The notes: generated from the sequence alone by a model not told the origin. Shown: positions 1 to 11,175, counted from the first letter of the stretch. The stretch is DNA of 64,000 nt from Branchiostoma floridae (GCF_000003815.2 NC_049981.1:21913512-21977511); one strand, 5' to 3'. Translations and numbers: made by a program.

Positions 1-67
1 TGTTAATGGCATTCCCTCTGTGAGCTGTGTGCACGTATCAGTAGTCATCTCATGTACACCAGACAGG

Positions 68-325
68 TGGAGTGGAGAACTTGCATTCGGTAGGTCATGA
101 GTTTGATCCCCAGCCGAATCATACCAGAGACTTAATAAAAGCGATACTACTTTCTCTGCTTATAGCAATCAGCAATTGGGAAAGAGTCTGGTGATGAACA
201 TACAGTCACACCACTGCCTCTGGACTAGCCTCCTGCTGTAATAATAATTATTGCAGAAAATTGTGTGGCCCAAGGGCTGTTGAGACGAAGATGGGGGTCG
301 CCCTGTGTACCATCTGGTGCGGTTA
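68..325 (+). repeat. tRNA-derived SINE, 5'-truncated copy
   Basis: The segment resembles the better preserved SINEs at 1459 and 9668: the B-box region (GGTCATGAGTTTGATCCC), a body with the text for 'actttctctgctta', and a tail ending near 'gtgcggttaact'. The A-box half is missing or diverged. Confidence 0.6.
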
Positions 326-327
326 AC

Positions 328-954
328 TCAAGTACATAGAAAGGTTATCTAAGATTATCTACATGTATAATATACATGTACTCGCACTTTTCCCCCATGC
401 AGTTGGTATTTTCTGACATTTTTGTCTTAATATATAATTCTGCTCACACCAGCTACCTGATCACTAAAACTTAACACATAATCAGGGAAATAAATGATCA
501 AAGCTTTCAGATCAGACATCAAGACATTCTTCTTGAAGTGGTTTTAAAAAGTTGGCACAGCGCCACCTGGCAGAAAGCAACAGATCTGCAGATGTCACTC
601 TTCGTATCTTGTACGACAGATTGCATAGTGGCAGCATCGGGACGTAAGGTCTCGCTATTTCATTACACTGTTCGCAATGTCAATATGTCTTACATGTGTG
701 AGTGAGTGTGAGTGACATGGGCACTTTCCCAGTAAACCTACAGGAAATGCAACAAGGCCATTCATTGTTGAGGACATTTATCCTATATCGTGAGAAAAAA
801 AATTGCCAACAACCTCATACCACACAATCTCTATGTATATCAAGTACAAAATAGCACTTAGCTACTGTACACCCAGCAAGAGGCACTTTCCAACTGATAG
901 CGTACCGTACTCTGTGTTTGTTAGGTCGTTAGATATACATCCTTCCTGACCTCA
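328..954. other. Non-coding stretch, nothing assigned
   Basis: AT-rich intronic DNA of the USP-like gene. No open frame or splice-bounded exon is recognisable. A sequence similar to the vertebrate CTCF motif (AGCGCCACCTGGCAG) lies near 558-572, by resemblance only. Confidence 0.4.
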
Positions 955-1063
955 AATTTCATTGAAAGGCAAATTTTTCGGAAGAAAGTTTTTTTTCTTG
1001 CTCGCATCACTTTTGGGGTTCTTACAGGATGTCACGCATATAATCAAATCGACATAGACCTAA
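955..1063. repeat. Right-end fragment of a GGCC-ended inverted-repeat element
   Basis: It contains the same 'ctcgcatcac...ttttgggg...gatgtca...ataatcaaatcgacat' order as the right end of the full element at 2056-2928. Only the end fragment is present, inside the first intron of the USP-like gene. Confidence 0.6.
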
Positions 1064-1124
1064 CTACTTAATATAAAGTAAGTACTGTAAGTGAATTCCA
1101 AAGTAATAAAGAGAGCAGGCTGAC

Positions 1125-1277
1125 CTGCACTGCGCTGTTGAGGAAGCAGTTGTTCTCTCCGGGGGCGTTCAGCAGGCCCTTGGAGTTGGTGATGGACAGG
1201 CTGTTCCGCGGCGCGAAAATCCCCGCCATGGATGACATCACAGGCTCCGTCACGTTGTCCTTAAGCCATGACATCAT
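1125..1277 (-). CDS. USP53/USP54-like ubiquitin hydrolase family protein, first coding exon
   Basis: A 51-codon exon runs from ATG at 1277 to a splice donor after CAG at 1125 (CAG|GTCAGC). It carries [20 protein letters not shown], which I recognise as the Cys box of the USP peptidase C19 family in the form typical of USP53/USP54; the Cys at residue 44 sits where USPs have their nucleophile. The preceding residues ([16 protein letters not shown]) match the N-terminal layout of USP54. USPs remove ubiquitin from substrates; vertebrate USP53/54 were long regarded as poorly active. The rest of the gene lies beyond the left edge. The start is uncertain: two adjacent ATGs (1277, 1274) and a later in-frame Met at residue 14 or 17 are possible. 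GC content is clearly above the flanks. The start region is repeated twice upstream (1359-1456, 1798-1894). Confidence 0.85.
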
Positions 1278-1358
1278 CGCTCATCCTTTCAGAAAGTAGA
1301 ACAAGACAACAAAGAGTTTGTTACGTGGTACAGTTTGTTATCATGTTTGTTCATTAAC

Positions 1359-1456
1359 AGGCTCTGTCATGTTGCCCACAGGCTATGACATCATCGCTCA
1401 TCCTACAGACAGTCAGAAAGAAGGACAAGACAAAGAGTTTGTTACGTGGTACAGTT
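1359..1456 (-). repeat. Duplicate 2 of the USP-like translation-start region
   Basis: About 97 bp nearly identical to 1241-1336, which holds the 5' UTR and start codon of the USP-like exon. On the minus strand this copy keeps ATG ATG TCA but then has TAG, so it cannot serve as the same start. Confidence 0.75.
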
Positions 1457-1458
1457 CG

Positions 1459-1751
1459 GTGCAATGGCCGAGTGGGTAGAGTGCTCGCCTTGCATTCGGT
1501 AGGTCGTGAGTTCAATCCCCGGCCGAGTCATACCTACAGTAAGACTAAAAATGGCACATGCTGCTTTCTCTGCTTAGCACTGAACACTAATGAGAAAGAG
1601 TATGGAAGTTAAACACACATCACTACCAGCAGACCAGCCCCCTGCTGTAGTGACTTGCACTTGTAAATGTGTGGCCCAAGGGCTTCAAAGTGGAGATGGG
1701 CATCACCCTAGGCATCTGCATAGATGCACGGGCAACTTTAACTTTAACTTA
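1459..1751 (+). repeat. tRNA-derived SINE with 8-bp target duplication
   Basis: The head GTGCAATGGCCGAGTGGGTA contains a pol III A box, and GGTCGTGAGTTCAATCCC is a B box; the anticodon-arm region resembles a tRNA-Ala. A tRNA-unrelated body follows and the 3' end is an 'actttaactttaactt' tail. The copy is flanked by identical ACAGTTCG at 1451-1458 and 1752-1759. It has inserted between two duplicates of the USP-like start region. Confidence 0.85.
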
Positions 1752-1797
1752 ACAGTTCGTTAACCATTTTATTATGTTTGTTATGTGGTTCATTAAA

Positions 1798-1894
1798 AGG
1801 CTCTGTCATGTTGTTCTTAAGCCATGACATCATCGCTCATCCTACAGACAGTCAGAAAGAAGAGCAAGACAAAGAGTTTGTTATGTAGGACAGT
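1798..1894 (-). repeat. Duplicate 3 of the USP-like translation-start region
   Basis: Third copy of the 1241-1336 block. On the minus strand it reads M-M-S-W-L-K-N-N-M-T-E-P in frame, almost the same as the N-terminus of the USP-like exon, then diverges into AT-rich sequence. No donor is obvious. Confidence 0.75.
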
Positions 1895-1895
1895 T

Positions 1896-1985
1896 CATCA
1901 ACAAACAAATGAATGAATGAACAAACAAACAAATGAATGAAGACCTTTATTGCACCAGGCTAAGTACATGTCACAACAAGACATT
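1896..1985 (-). repeat. LINE 3'-end fragment with (ATTC)n tail
   Basis: On the minus strand it reads 'gacatgtacttagcctgg...tgcaataaaggtcttcattcattcatt'. The same 3' end with a 4-bp tail repeat occurs at 26395-26490 and 38067-38130. It is a 5'-truncated retroelement end. Confidence 0.65.
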
Positions 1986-2055
1986 TTGAAGAAATACATT
2001 TAACAAATAAAACATACAACTAATGTTAGAAAAATACAACTTCTCACTTTTGAGT

Positions 2056-2928
2056 TAGGCCACGTTGATTTGATTATATGGATGACATCCGCGCTCGCAC
2101 CAATTTTCGGCCATTTCCAAAAAAAAAAAAAGTTTTCGACCACACAATAAATTGTGCAAAGCAGCTGTAAAATGAGCACAAATATTCCGTAGATTTAAAA
2201 AAAAGTATCAGAAAACAGATAACTAATGTCATAGAATGCCAAAATGAATCTAAAGTCAAAGAATAAAATGTGAAAGGACAGAAAGAAAAAAAAATCTATT
2301 GTTGGTTGGGGGAGGTACCAGTACAGAAAATTCAGGTCCAGACGATCATTTCCAGGTCCAGACATGAACCTGGACCTGATTGTCTGTGGAAACTTGAGAA
2401 CTGGCAATACTCAAAACAATGGTAATTGGTCAATTTTGCTACAAAGGAATCTGTTTGGTGGATTATTGGACTCCCACTGCATTTTAAAATCCCATCTCCA
2501 TGTAATAAAGGCTAACTGTCTCTGTACCTTTGACTGTAGAAACTTGGTGCAATTGACTATAAACTCTACTTGACTTCGCTCTTGTTGTCTTCTTGGTCCC
2601 CCGGTTAGACCCCAAATGGCTGCCGACATAGTGTGTCCATTTTTTAATTGGCGAAACCTGTTCCTCTGTTGTTTTTTTCAGGTCTGTTTTTTTCGGATTG
2701 GTCAAAGAAGAAAAAAATGTTTTGCACCCGTATAATGTACTGGTCCCTACACCTAACTGTTGGTATACCATACGTGTGTTTAGTCCTATGTTCAACCTTC
2801 CTGGCCACTTTGATTTCATACTGAAGGCAACTTTTTTTTTGGCCAAACTTTTTTTTTATTCGCTCGCTCGCATCAGTTTTGGAGTTCCCGGGGGATGTCA
2901 TCCATATAATCAAATCAACATGGCCTTA
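2056..2928. mobile_element. Non-autonomous inverted-repeat element interrupted by a hAT-like element
   Basis: Left end TAGGCCACGTTGATTTGATT and right end AATCAAATCAACATGGCCTTA are inverted copies, extending through 'atatggatgacatc' on both sides. The left and right interior match the shorter copy at 12314-12690 and are split by a foreign 450-bp block at 2306-2755. Flanking TA suggests a Tc1/mariner-type target. No transposase frame is seen. Confidence 0.75.
2306..2755. mobile_element. hAT-like non-autonomous element, diverged and nested
   Basis: The interior ('cagaaaattcaggtcc', 'aatctgtttggtgga', 'ctgcattttaaaatcc') matches the intact copy at 27370-27801. It is flanked by ATTGTTGG (2298-2305) and ACTGTTGG (2756-2763), an 8-bp target duplication with one mismatch, the length expected for hAT insertions. 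The ends are diverged. Confidence 0.75.
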
Positions 2929-3119
2929 TGGTGGAGATAAAAGAATAGAATCAATATGTTATATGATCGATGGTTTGTCTAGTTTCACTAGAAATATGAA
3001 TTTTTCTACAGAACTTAAGTGTATAAACAAACCTATACAGTTCATTTCTCTCTTCTCCATACAAACTACATTATACTACAAAATGACATACGTTCTCTAT
3101 TCTATTTAACTTAAGTACA

Positions 3120-3255
3120 ATTTAAGTACTATTTTGCTATGTTTGTTATGTGGGACAGTTCATTAACCATTTTGTTATGTTGCTATGTGAAACAGTTCAT
3201 TAACAATTTCATTACGTTTACCGGTATGTGGGACAGGTCATTAACCATTTTTCAA
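3120..3255. repeat. Imperfect ~45-bp tandem repeat
   Basis: Three units of 'tttgttatgtgggacagttcattaaccatttt', also seen singly around 1320-1350, 1765-1790 and 1878-1900, so this sequence belongs to the duplicated upstream region of the USP-like gene. Confidence 0.6.
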
Positions 3256-3344
3256 TAACATTTTTTTTCACAATTGGAAAAAGCCACGAGTGCTGTCTAG
3301 CTTTGAAACACATTGTAGTTCTACAAAACAGACGTACTGTATAT

Positions 3345-5567
3345 GATTGTTTGTTTGTTTGTTTGTTTATTCAGTTTGCACATACAAAATGATAATAAAT
3401 ACAGAAGAGAATAAAATATAAAACAGGTGCAGGAGGAGGGAAAAAACCTTAACGGTTTATGCTGTGCCCTCCTCCTCTATGCTTATACAAAACGTATGAT
3501 CAATGAAATCATAATATACAAAGAAAGAACTAGCACGTTAGAATAATGCAAAAGATGTACGATCAGTGAAATCAATAAATAACAAACATAAGTAACTAAC
3601 ACAATCATATGTTATAATAATACAACAAAAGATATATGATTAGTGAATCAATAAATAGCAAGGAGAAGTAACTAACTCAGTCTTATGTTATAGTAATCCA
3701 AAAAAAGAAAATGTGTGATCAATGAAATCAAATGATAATAGCAATATGAATTAAGATAGGATAAATATTTCTATAAGGGGCTAGGGTCGTTTATGAGATA
3801 TGTTTTCAGGGCACTTTTAAATGTAAGGAGGGAAGAAGTGTTTTTTATATTTGTAGGAAGACTGTTCCAGATTGTGGCACATCTATATTTTACGGTGGAC
3901 TGCGCTAATGATGTTCGAAAGAGAGGGATATGGAGTAGATTTCTTTGCCTGGTATGATAATTGTGTACATGTGAATTAGGGATTAGGAAAATTTTAAACA
4001 TATCGGGGAGATTATTAGAAAGATAGTTAAACGTGAATATACTAATTTGTAGCTTATTTATATCAAACACATTCAATATTTTCAATTTTAGAAATAAAGG
4101 GGCTGTATGTGAAAGAAAATCAGAGGCGGTGGCCATTCGTGTGAATTTTTTTGTAGAGTTGTAAGTGGGTGAAGTGTTGTATGGCACGCACATCCCCAAA
4201 CTATATTGCAATAAGTCAAGTACGGGTATATAAGGCTGTTGTAAATAGTTGAAAGGGACTTTAGAGGAATATTGTGTTTGATTTTCCCAATAACACCAAT
4301 TGTTTTAGCAACTGTTTTACTTACGGCGGAGACATGGGCTTTCCAATTTAATTTTTCATCTATAATTACTCCCAAAAATTTAGTTTGTTTCTCCTGCTTT
4401 ATAGGAACATTCTGTAGGAAAATTTTGGCCTTATTAATATCATAGCTTTTATTCTTGCTACAGAAAATGAGAAAATTTGTTTTTTTTAGTATTTATTGAT
4501 AATTTATTGGCTTCAAACCATGTAGCTACTTTGCGCAATTCTTGGTTAGCCAGTTGTATCAGAGAGTCAAAATTCTTGTGGGAAAGGAATATGTTGGTGT
4601 CATCGGCAAACAGTATAAAATAAAGTATTGAGGAGGCTTCCGCCAGATCATTGACGTAAATTAAGAATAATAGAGGACCTAAAATCGACCCTTGCGGTAC
4701 TCCACATTGAATTTCCTTGTATGTAGATTTAACTCCATTTAAAGTTACGTATTGTTTCCTATGATTTAGATAATTTTGGAACCAGTTCAGTGCAGTGCCA
4801 GTAACACCGTATGCAGCTAATTTTCGGAGGAGTATGGTATGATTTACGGTATCGAAGGCTTTGGATAAATCTAAAAATATTCCAATTGTATACTCATTTT
4901 TGTCAATGGCAGTGGATATTTTGTCTATTAGTTGAATAAGAGCAAGTGGGGTGGATATACCTTTACGGAAACCGTATTGATGTTTATATAGGATATTATT
5001 TGTGTTAAGATATTTTAGTAATCAATTGTAAACTAGCCTTTCGAAAAGTTTTGAGATGCTGGGCAAGACTGAGATCGGTCGATAATTGCTAAATGAAGTC
5101 GAGTCTCCCCCCTTGAATATAGGTATAACCTTTGCAATCTTTGTTCCGTTTGGAACATCTCCACTTTGTAACGACATGTTAAGAATATGAGTTAGAAGAG
5201 TAAGGATGTAAGGAAGGGCCGATTTTAGGGCTTTAGATTTAATTTCGTCATAACCAGCGGCGGAGTCTTTTAAGTTTAAAACAATGTCCTCTACTTCTTT
5301 GTTCGTGGTTGGCTCAAAAAGTGATAAAGAACAATTTGTAGGGGCCTTGATGTAGCTTATCGGATCTTGGTTTGTACTTGTGATGTTATTTGCTAGATTA
5401 GCACCAATATCAACAAAGAACTTATTACACTCGTTACATATTTCAACATTTTCAGTGATGATTTTATCTCCAACTTTTATTTCTTGTGGGCCTGTGTTTC
5501 TTGTTTTTTTACGATTCATAACTTCATTAATAACTCCCCATGTCTGCTTTATATCAAGACTTGTCAC
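3345..5567 (-). mobile_element. Non-LTR retrotransposon (LINE), 5'-truncated reverse transcriptase
   Basis: Read on the minus strand, the frame 5567-5022 gives FSNYRPISVLPSISKLFERL, a reverse transcriptase motif of the Jockey/CR1/L2-type clades. After a CGA-to-TGA stop the same frame continues with FLDLSKAFDTVNH (about 4838-4873), GVPQGSILGPLLF and the catalytic FADDTN (4593-4610). Indels in two poly-A runs (about 4480 and 4149) shift the frame; a thumb/C-terminal region follows (GVIIDEKLNWKAHV at 4375 downward, then HNYHTRQRNL...WNSLP to 3771). The endonuclease half is missing, as expected for 5' truncation. The 3' UTR has a hairpin of GAGGAGGAGGG and its complement (about 3430-3480) and ends in (AAAC)n at 3346-3368. 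Only three lesions suggest a fairly young dead copy. The exact clade is not decided. Confidence 0.9.
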
Positions 5568-5569
5568 TT

Positions 5570-7690
5570 GTCACAATTGTATTGTCACTTTTCAAATCTG
5601 GTCCACAACCGAAGTTGTAAAAATAATCTTACTTATTGCAAAGTCTTTCTGCAGCCTAATATCAAAGTTTGGAATCTCAAAAGAAGCTACATGTATGCCA
5701 ATAGAGTATAATGATTATCACATAGATACTAAAAAATCGTATTCAGTGTTGATGACAATTTCTATACAATCTATACAATGGTATAGAATGTGTGCCTTTA
5801 CACAAAGATAAACCTAGTAAGCATTTGCACATAGAGTGCTCAGCAAGAAGAAGAATTGCTTGGATAAATGATTTTATTAGTAGATCTCTCAGGCCACAAG
5901 GCAGCCATACAGCGATATCCTTCCAGCAAAGTCATTTAGGGCTACTTTACGACGATTCATCGCTTCTATTACAACAGGACAGATTCTGGTAACCCTTTAC
6001 CTGGAGCGAATCTGATCTGGACATTGGAGATAAAGCAGCCAATGTCGTTACATAACATTCACATTCCTCCAGCTATCCTGGGTCTGCACTCAAACATCCG
6101 TCATTGGGCCACAGCTAGTAAATGTTGTGGATGATACACAGTGACTTTTAGACCAAAGTTAAGAGAAGAAAAATCAAGAAACTTTGTTCCCTTCTGGCAA
6201 TGGTCCTAGTGACAACATCAATACAATACTGACAACACAATACTGAAAAATGTAAAATGATGTCAACGTGATGTTGTAGCCTTGAGTGGAATGTAGAAGT
6301 GACACTAGTGAGGTAGCCCTGAGGAGTCAGTGTAGGAAATGGAACTAGTTCAAAAGTCGAAAAAGTGACAAAAGTGTTGTAAGTGTTACTGTTGTAATGA
6401 TACTACTGGCTATTCTATTAAAAATTAACACTTTTTTCACTTCTTGAATCAAGGAACAGCGTGCAAAATACCCACTTGCACACTTGCACATTGCAACCAC
6501 TTTTTGCTTGGTGCAACTTACTTCTAAACTCAGGTTGCACAGGGTGCAACTTAGATTTTGAGCCTCACAACTCGATTTTGTTGTCAATTTACTTGGAAGA
6601 AATAAATGGACTGAGGCAGATCCGTTTCATATCAGCCAAACAAGTAATGTATTGTACTTTTCCCCCCAGAAATTAGTGGTGCAACTTGAAATTCAGTTGT
6701 GCAACCTATTTTTGCCCCAGTTTACACACTGCGCAACCTGACTCAGAAAAGTATTTTGTACACTGAGGAATAAAAGACTTGGATGTGATACCATATTGAT
6801 TTTGTTGATTCAATTCTTCAGTATTTTCAGGCATCTGGGGCTTTTTCTATCTCCCACTCTTATTTTCTTGTCCTCTTAAAAGTTACCTTTCTAGTCTACA
6901 CAAGATGTCATCCATAAAATTTACTAATGCTGTGACCTCAACTGAGGACAAGAAATACTATCCACCTACAGTATTTCTCCCGCTTTTTGTTAAGAGAAAA
7001 TGGAAATTCTGGAAAATTCTGCTGACTTCATAGTCATATTGCTCCAGGCTCATATATATATACGGCAGGCTTTATCAGCATATGCCGGTAATGGTTTCGA
7101 CCCATTTGTTGTATGTCAATGCTGGATGATGGTTCGATGCTCTGAAAGACATACTGTCACAGCCACGTCTCCGAACACAATTTTCTGCGGCTTTCATCTA
7201 GCTTAATGATCCATCACAGGATTTTACTATCATTCTATTCCGCCGTATGATGTTCCATCCTTGAAATTTCCCATTACAAAGGGGGACGTTACTTTGATCT
7301 TGCCGTCTATCTGACGGAGGCTCGCTATTTGCCTTATCAAAATTACATCCAGCCAGTATAATCAATGCACAGTCGTGTCTAGTCTCCGGGATTAGACTGT
7401 TTATTAACACCTCCCCCGAAAAAATCCTTATCTGAATGACATTTGTAGGTCATTACTGACAATGGTAAGTTTGAATGGAAGATAAATTCTGACATATTTC
7501 ATTTATTTCGTTGCATTAATTTTGTAATCATCTTTGCAATGAGGAAAACTCCTATCATCACATAGTTATAACTGTTCTTATAACATTTCCAGAAAATAGG
7601 ACAAAATTTATCATATATATGATGATACTTGAATTCCATATGATTTGAAATCCTTGCATTTTATCACTTATGAGCTCTACTCTGTGTTTA
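5570..7690. other. Non-coding stretch, no gene seen
   Basis: AT-rich DNA without convincing exons. 'tgcaacttgcaaccac/gtgcaacctg' words recur around 6475-6740. Small open frames here lack homology that I recognise, and I see no splice-flanked coding segment. Confidence 0.5.
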
Positions 7691-7694
7691 ATCA

Positions 7695-7765
7695 GCCGCT
7701 AAGTCCATGGCCGAGTGGTTGTGTGTTTGCATTGCAATCCAAAGATTGCAGGTTCGGATCACACC
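7695..7765 (+). repeat. tRNA-like SINE head fragment
   Basis: ATGGCCGAGTGGTTGTGTG (A box) and GCAGGTTCGGATCACACC (B box) are spaced as in a tRNA, but the acceptor arms do not pair, so this is a SINE-type relic rather than a tRNA gene. Confidence 0.5.
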
Positions 7766-8058
7766 CATAGAAAACGTTTATCTTTTTCTTTTTAAACATC
7801 CATTTGATACATACTATTTTTTTCCACCATCTTTTAGGATCTTCCTCTAATAGCAACTCAATAATCTGCTGACCCGTGATAAACAGCACTACGAGTATGC
7901 ATCTTGTCTGTAGAATGCATCTAATTCGAGACCCAAACACTGAAGAAGACATACTGTACTAGCGAAACATGTTTGTGTTGCTTCAAATAAAGTTTCTAAA
8001 TGGGAACTATGCAGCTCTAGCATCCTGTCTGAAGATGTGTCAGAAGTGTGTACGGTTG

Positions 8059-8116
8059 GTCGATGAAGGTTAGACATCCAGGTAATAAGATACGCCAAAA
8101 AGCAGTTACTCGAGCA
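8059..8116 (+). repeat. Dispersed repeat 'GATGAAGGTTAGACATCC'
   Basis: The word order GATGAAGGTTAGACATCC / ggtaataa / CAAAAAGCAGTTACTC recurs at 17872-17920, 51405-51480, 61829-61905 and, inverted, at 47640-47945 and 51705-51785. Confidence 0.6.
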
Positions 8117-8124
8117 AACATATC

Positions 8125-8222
8125 CCAGGGCTCGAAATACCACCTGCATATGTACTGTGTAGGTTAGTGCAGGTCAAATTGGAGCTGTGCAGGTATTTCT
8201 GGTGTCTACCTGCACCTTCTCT
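8125..8222. repeat. Short copy of the 'TGCAGGTA' inverted-repeat element
   Basis: Begins CCCAGGGCTCGAAATACC, contains 'gtgcaggtatttctggtgtctacctgcacc', and matches both ends of the 350-bp element at 16785-17139. Confidence 0.55.
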
Positions 8223-8306
8223 GCCCTGGTCCTTGTACTGGGTTTTATATGATGTAGGACTATTCTTTCTGTCAATTGTATTATTGTGTGCGACTTGCTT
8301 GACTAC

Positions 8307-8533
8307 TACTGTACAAAATGTAAATGCATTTAAGTTCGCATGGATTTAATTTCACGGTAGTGGGGAAAGGGACTTTTCGCGGTGGTTTTAATTTCGCAGT
8401 AACACCATAGACTGCAGTCTAATAACATACATGTGTAATAGAAAAATGTTCACAGTGGTTTTAAGTTAGCGGTGAAGTGGTCACCGCAAAAACCACGAAC
8501 ATTAATCCACCGCGAACATTTCTGCATTTACAG
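8307..8533. mobile_element. Palindromic MITE, CTGTAAATGC family (copy a)
   Basis: The outer TACTGTA..AATGCATTTAAG and CTGCATTTACAG are inverted, and the interior forms an imperfect foldback rich in 'cgcggt'/'accgcg' words. Other copies: 10252-10433, 14536-14669, 17928-18132, 19934-20144. No coding capacity. Confidence 0.75.
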
Positions 8534-8699
8534 GATCCTACCTTTTTACGAAAAAATCGCTTTTCTAGTTCATTTTCATCTCTTCTTGGATTCCATACTT
8601 ACCGGTTCATGTCTTCTGACAGTTGCTCTTTCCCAGTCCAAGTCCTGCACAGTTCACTTTTATCTGTAGGATTTGGACGGTGTCCTGAAACATATAATA

Positions 8700-9420
8700 T
8701 ATAATAAGTTTTATTGCAAGTTCTTGCCCAAGGGCTAATTGCAAGTGACAAAAATGACATATAAATAATGGTAAACAGTATAGTGAGCGACTACTACTCT
8801 AGTCTACTTTAAAACTAAACTCAGCACAAAAAGTTTGGAATATTAACTTTAGCTGATCATATTTCTGTTGTTTCCGCATCAATTTTAATGTGTTATATAT
8901 CAATAGAAAGCCTGTGTGATTTCCTTTCAAATGGTATCAAATTCCTTGTGATTATGAATTCGTGAAACGAGCACCAGGGCTACTCACGTCAGTGGGTCAC
9001 GAAAAAAAAGTGCCCATCTATCCTTTTTTCACGTAATCTTTGGTATACAGAACATCCAAGTTTATTTTTAACATTTGAGAATAGTATAAGTGCCCTTTTG
9101 GCTGTTGGATGACCGAATCGAAGTGTGGATGCGGCAAGGAGATTGCCACGCTGACTGTCGAACGGATAAAAGGAGAGTAGTTTTCTTTTTGTCTGTAAAC
9201 ATGGAGATATTAGGATAAACTTTGGTGACTTCTTTCAAGAGCTCTTGTCTCTCTTGATTATAGAAGGGGCAGTTTGAGATAAAATGTGTTTCGTCTTCTA
9301 CTATATCTAACGTACAGTATTTACAACATTTAAGTTCTTTCATACACGGGTAACTTCTTGTATCGCCCTTTTTCTATTTCAAGGGGGTGGGCACTAATTC
9401 TGATCATTCCAGATCAAGTC
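8700..9420 (-). mobile_element. LINE C-terminal and 3' UTR fragment
   Basis: The minus-strand frame 9343-9068 gives CKYC...DIVEDETHFISNCPFY, the C-terminal zinc-knuckle-like segment of LINE polyproteins; upstream, in another frame, ISAHPLEIEKGRY is the usual preceding motif (about 9350-9415), so there is one frameshift. The 3' UTR extends to the 'gcaataaaacttattatat' end near 8700. Same protein class as the LINE at 29640-30720. Confidence 0.75.
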
Positions 9421-9667
9421 TGCGTCACACACTATAGTGTCAGGAAAATGCAATATTTGGATGGTGGATTTTTTTTTTACTACGCTTCAATCATGTAGTA
9501 TTTCTCATCTTTGATATGGAATATCATGTTCTCTGATATCTTATGTGCAACTGGCCTTCTTGGTATGCTTCATTGTCCCTCATTCATTCTAAAAATGTCC
9601 ACAATGAAGGAAGACAAGTGTCTGTACATACATGTATAGGGAATGCATTTATAGGGTCTGTATAGGG

Positions 9668-9940
9668 TGCAATGGCCGAGTGGGTAGAGTGTTCGCCTTG
9701 CATTCGGTACGTCTTGAGTCCGATCCCCGGTCGAGTCATACCAAAGACTTTAAAAATGGTACATATTGCTTTCTCTGCTTAGCACTCAGCATTCGGGAAA
9801 GAGTATGGAAGTTGAACACACACCACTACCAGTGGACTAGCCCCCTGCTGTAGTGATTGCCATGGCCAAGGGCTACTGAAACGGAGATGGGCGCCGCCCT
9901 ATGCGCCATCAGGCGCGGGAAGGAACTTTGACTTTGACAT
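9668..9940 (+). repeat. tRNA-derived SINE with 9-bp target duplication
   Basis: Starts TGCAATGGCCGAGTGGGTAG, has the B box GTCTTGAGTCCGATCCC, and ends 'ggaactttgactttgaca'. It is flanked by identical TGTATAGGG at 9659-9667 and 9941-9949. Confidence 0.85.
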
Positions 9941-10251
9941 TGTATAGGGTTAACAAGACTGTATCATACTGTTTTACAAAACTTGTGTTGCATAATTCTC
10001 CCAAGTGGAATTCTGAAAAATGAATTGGCCAATTATGTACATTTGTACAATGTATTTGTTAATATTTTATCTAAAATACTTCCCCTTCTGGAGTTTAGTG
10101 CTCTTTCACTTTCACTTTATTTGTTTAACCAGAACATTACAACTCAGGTCATCGACCTGATTTTCAGGTAAACCTGGGGAACAATAAAGTAACATTTTGT
10201 TCTTCCCACAGCGAACTAGTACACAGAAACTCATGTCAGATACTGTGCAAA

Positions 10252-10433
10252 TACTGTAGTGGGAAAAAGGACCTTTCGCAGTGGTTTTAAGTTTGCGGTA
10301 GCACCATGCACTGTAGTCTCTTACTGCCATAGAAAAATGTTCGCGGTAGTCACTGGTTTTAAGTTAGCGGAGAAGCAGCCACCACGAAAACCGCGAACAT
10401 CAAACCACCGTGAAAGTTTCTGCATTTACAGTA
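10252..10433. mobile_element. Palindromic MITE, CTGTAAATGC family (copy b)
   Basis: Left end TACTGTAGTGGGAAAAAGGA lacks the 'aatgcatttaag' segment; right end CTGCATTTACAGTA is intact. Immediately followed (10434-10545) by a minus-strand SINE head fragment ending 'ggccattgcacc'. Confidence 0.7.
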
Positions 10434-10545
10434 CTCTTTCCAAAATGCTGACTGCTAAGCAAAGAAAGCAGCATGTACTATTTCTTAAGTCTTCGGTATG
10501 ACTCTGGTTTAACTCATGACATACCAAATGTAGGCCATTGCACCT

Positions 10546-11175
10546 AACTTACTTTTTTTAACTTATTGGAAGATAACAAATCCCCTTTAGGAGTTTGGTG
10601 CTCTCAGTTCTTCCCACAGCAAACTAACTACACAGAAAGATCTTCCCGTCCGATACTGTGTGAGAACATACCACTGTACCATCCATCTTTTTCTATCTCA
10701 CCAGTCATCTTAATTGAAGTACAAAAGTTACTGGTGGTGATGCCAAACTTTTTGACACTTTTAAGTCTTCGCTCTGTCATGCGTAGCTTAGAACTAACTT
10801 CAAAGGAAATTTTGTTGGGTGTGATGAAGGCGAGAGCGTGATGAATCATCTGGTGGGTACTAGGGAATATGATCTATATATCTTAAACTTCAGTGCAATC
10901 TTGAGTCCCCTCTAGGCTGTATTGATGAGGCAATAATGTTACGTTTTGCACCAAGAGCTGGCAACATTTCAGATACAGGTGCTGTATCAAACCACTTCTG
11001 AAGATGACAAATGATTAAGACAGATATTAACTAAATTGCCATAACAAAAAATGATGGCTATTGTAAAAGCAGTACAACTAAGGCAGATAAAAGTTTGTAA
11101 AAAAAAAAGCTAGGTGGTCAGGAAGGTTCAACAGATGATTACCCGTGCAGAGTATGGTATACTAAATGCATTTAG
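10546..11175. other. Non-coding stretch, nothing assigned
   Basis: AT-rich DNA. The open frames on both strands here overlap one another in antiphase and have no motif that I recognise. Confidence 0.4.

Noticed and set aside
7695-7765. tRNA gene
   Set aside because: A and B boxes are present but acceptor stems do not pair; better read as a SINE head.
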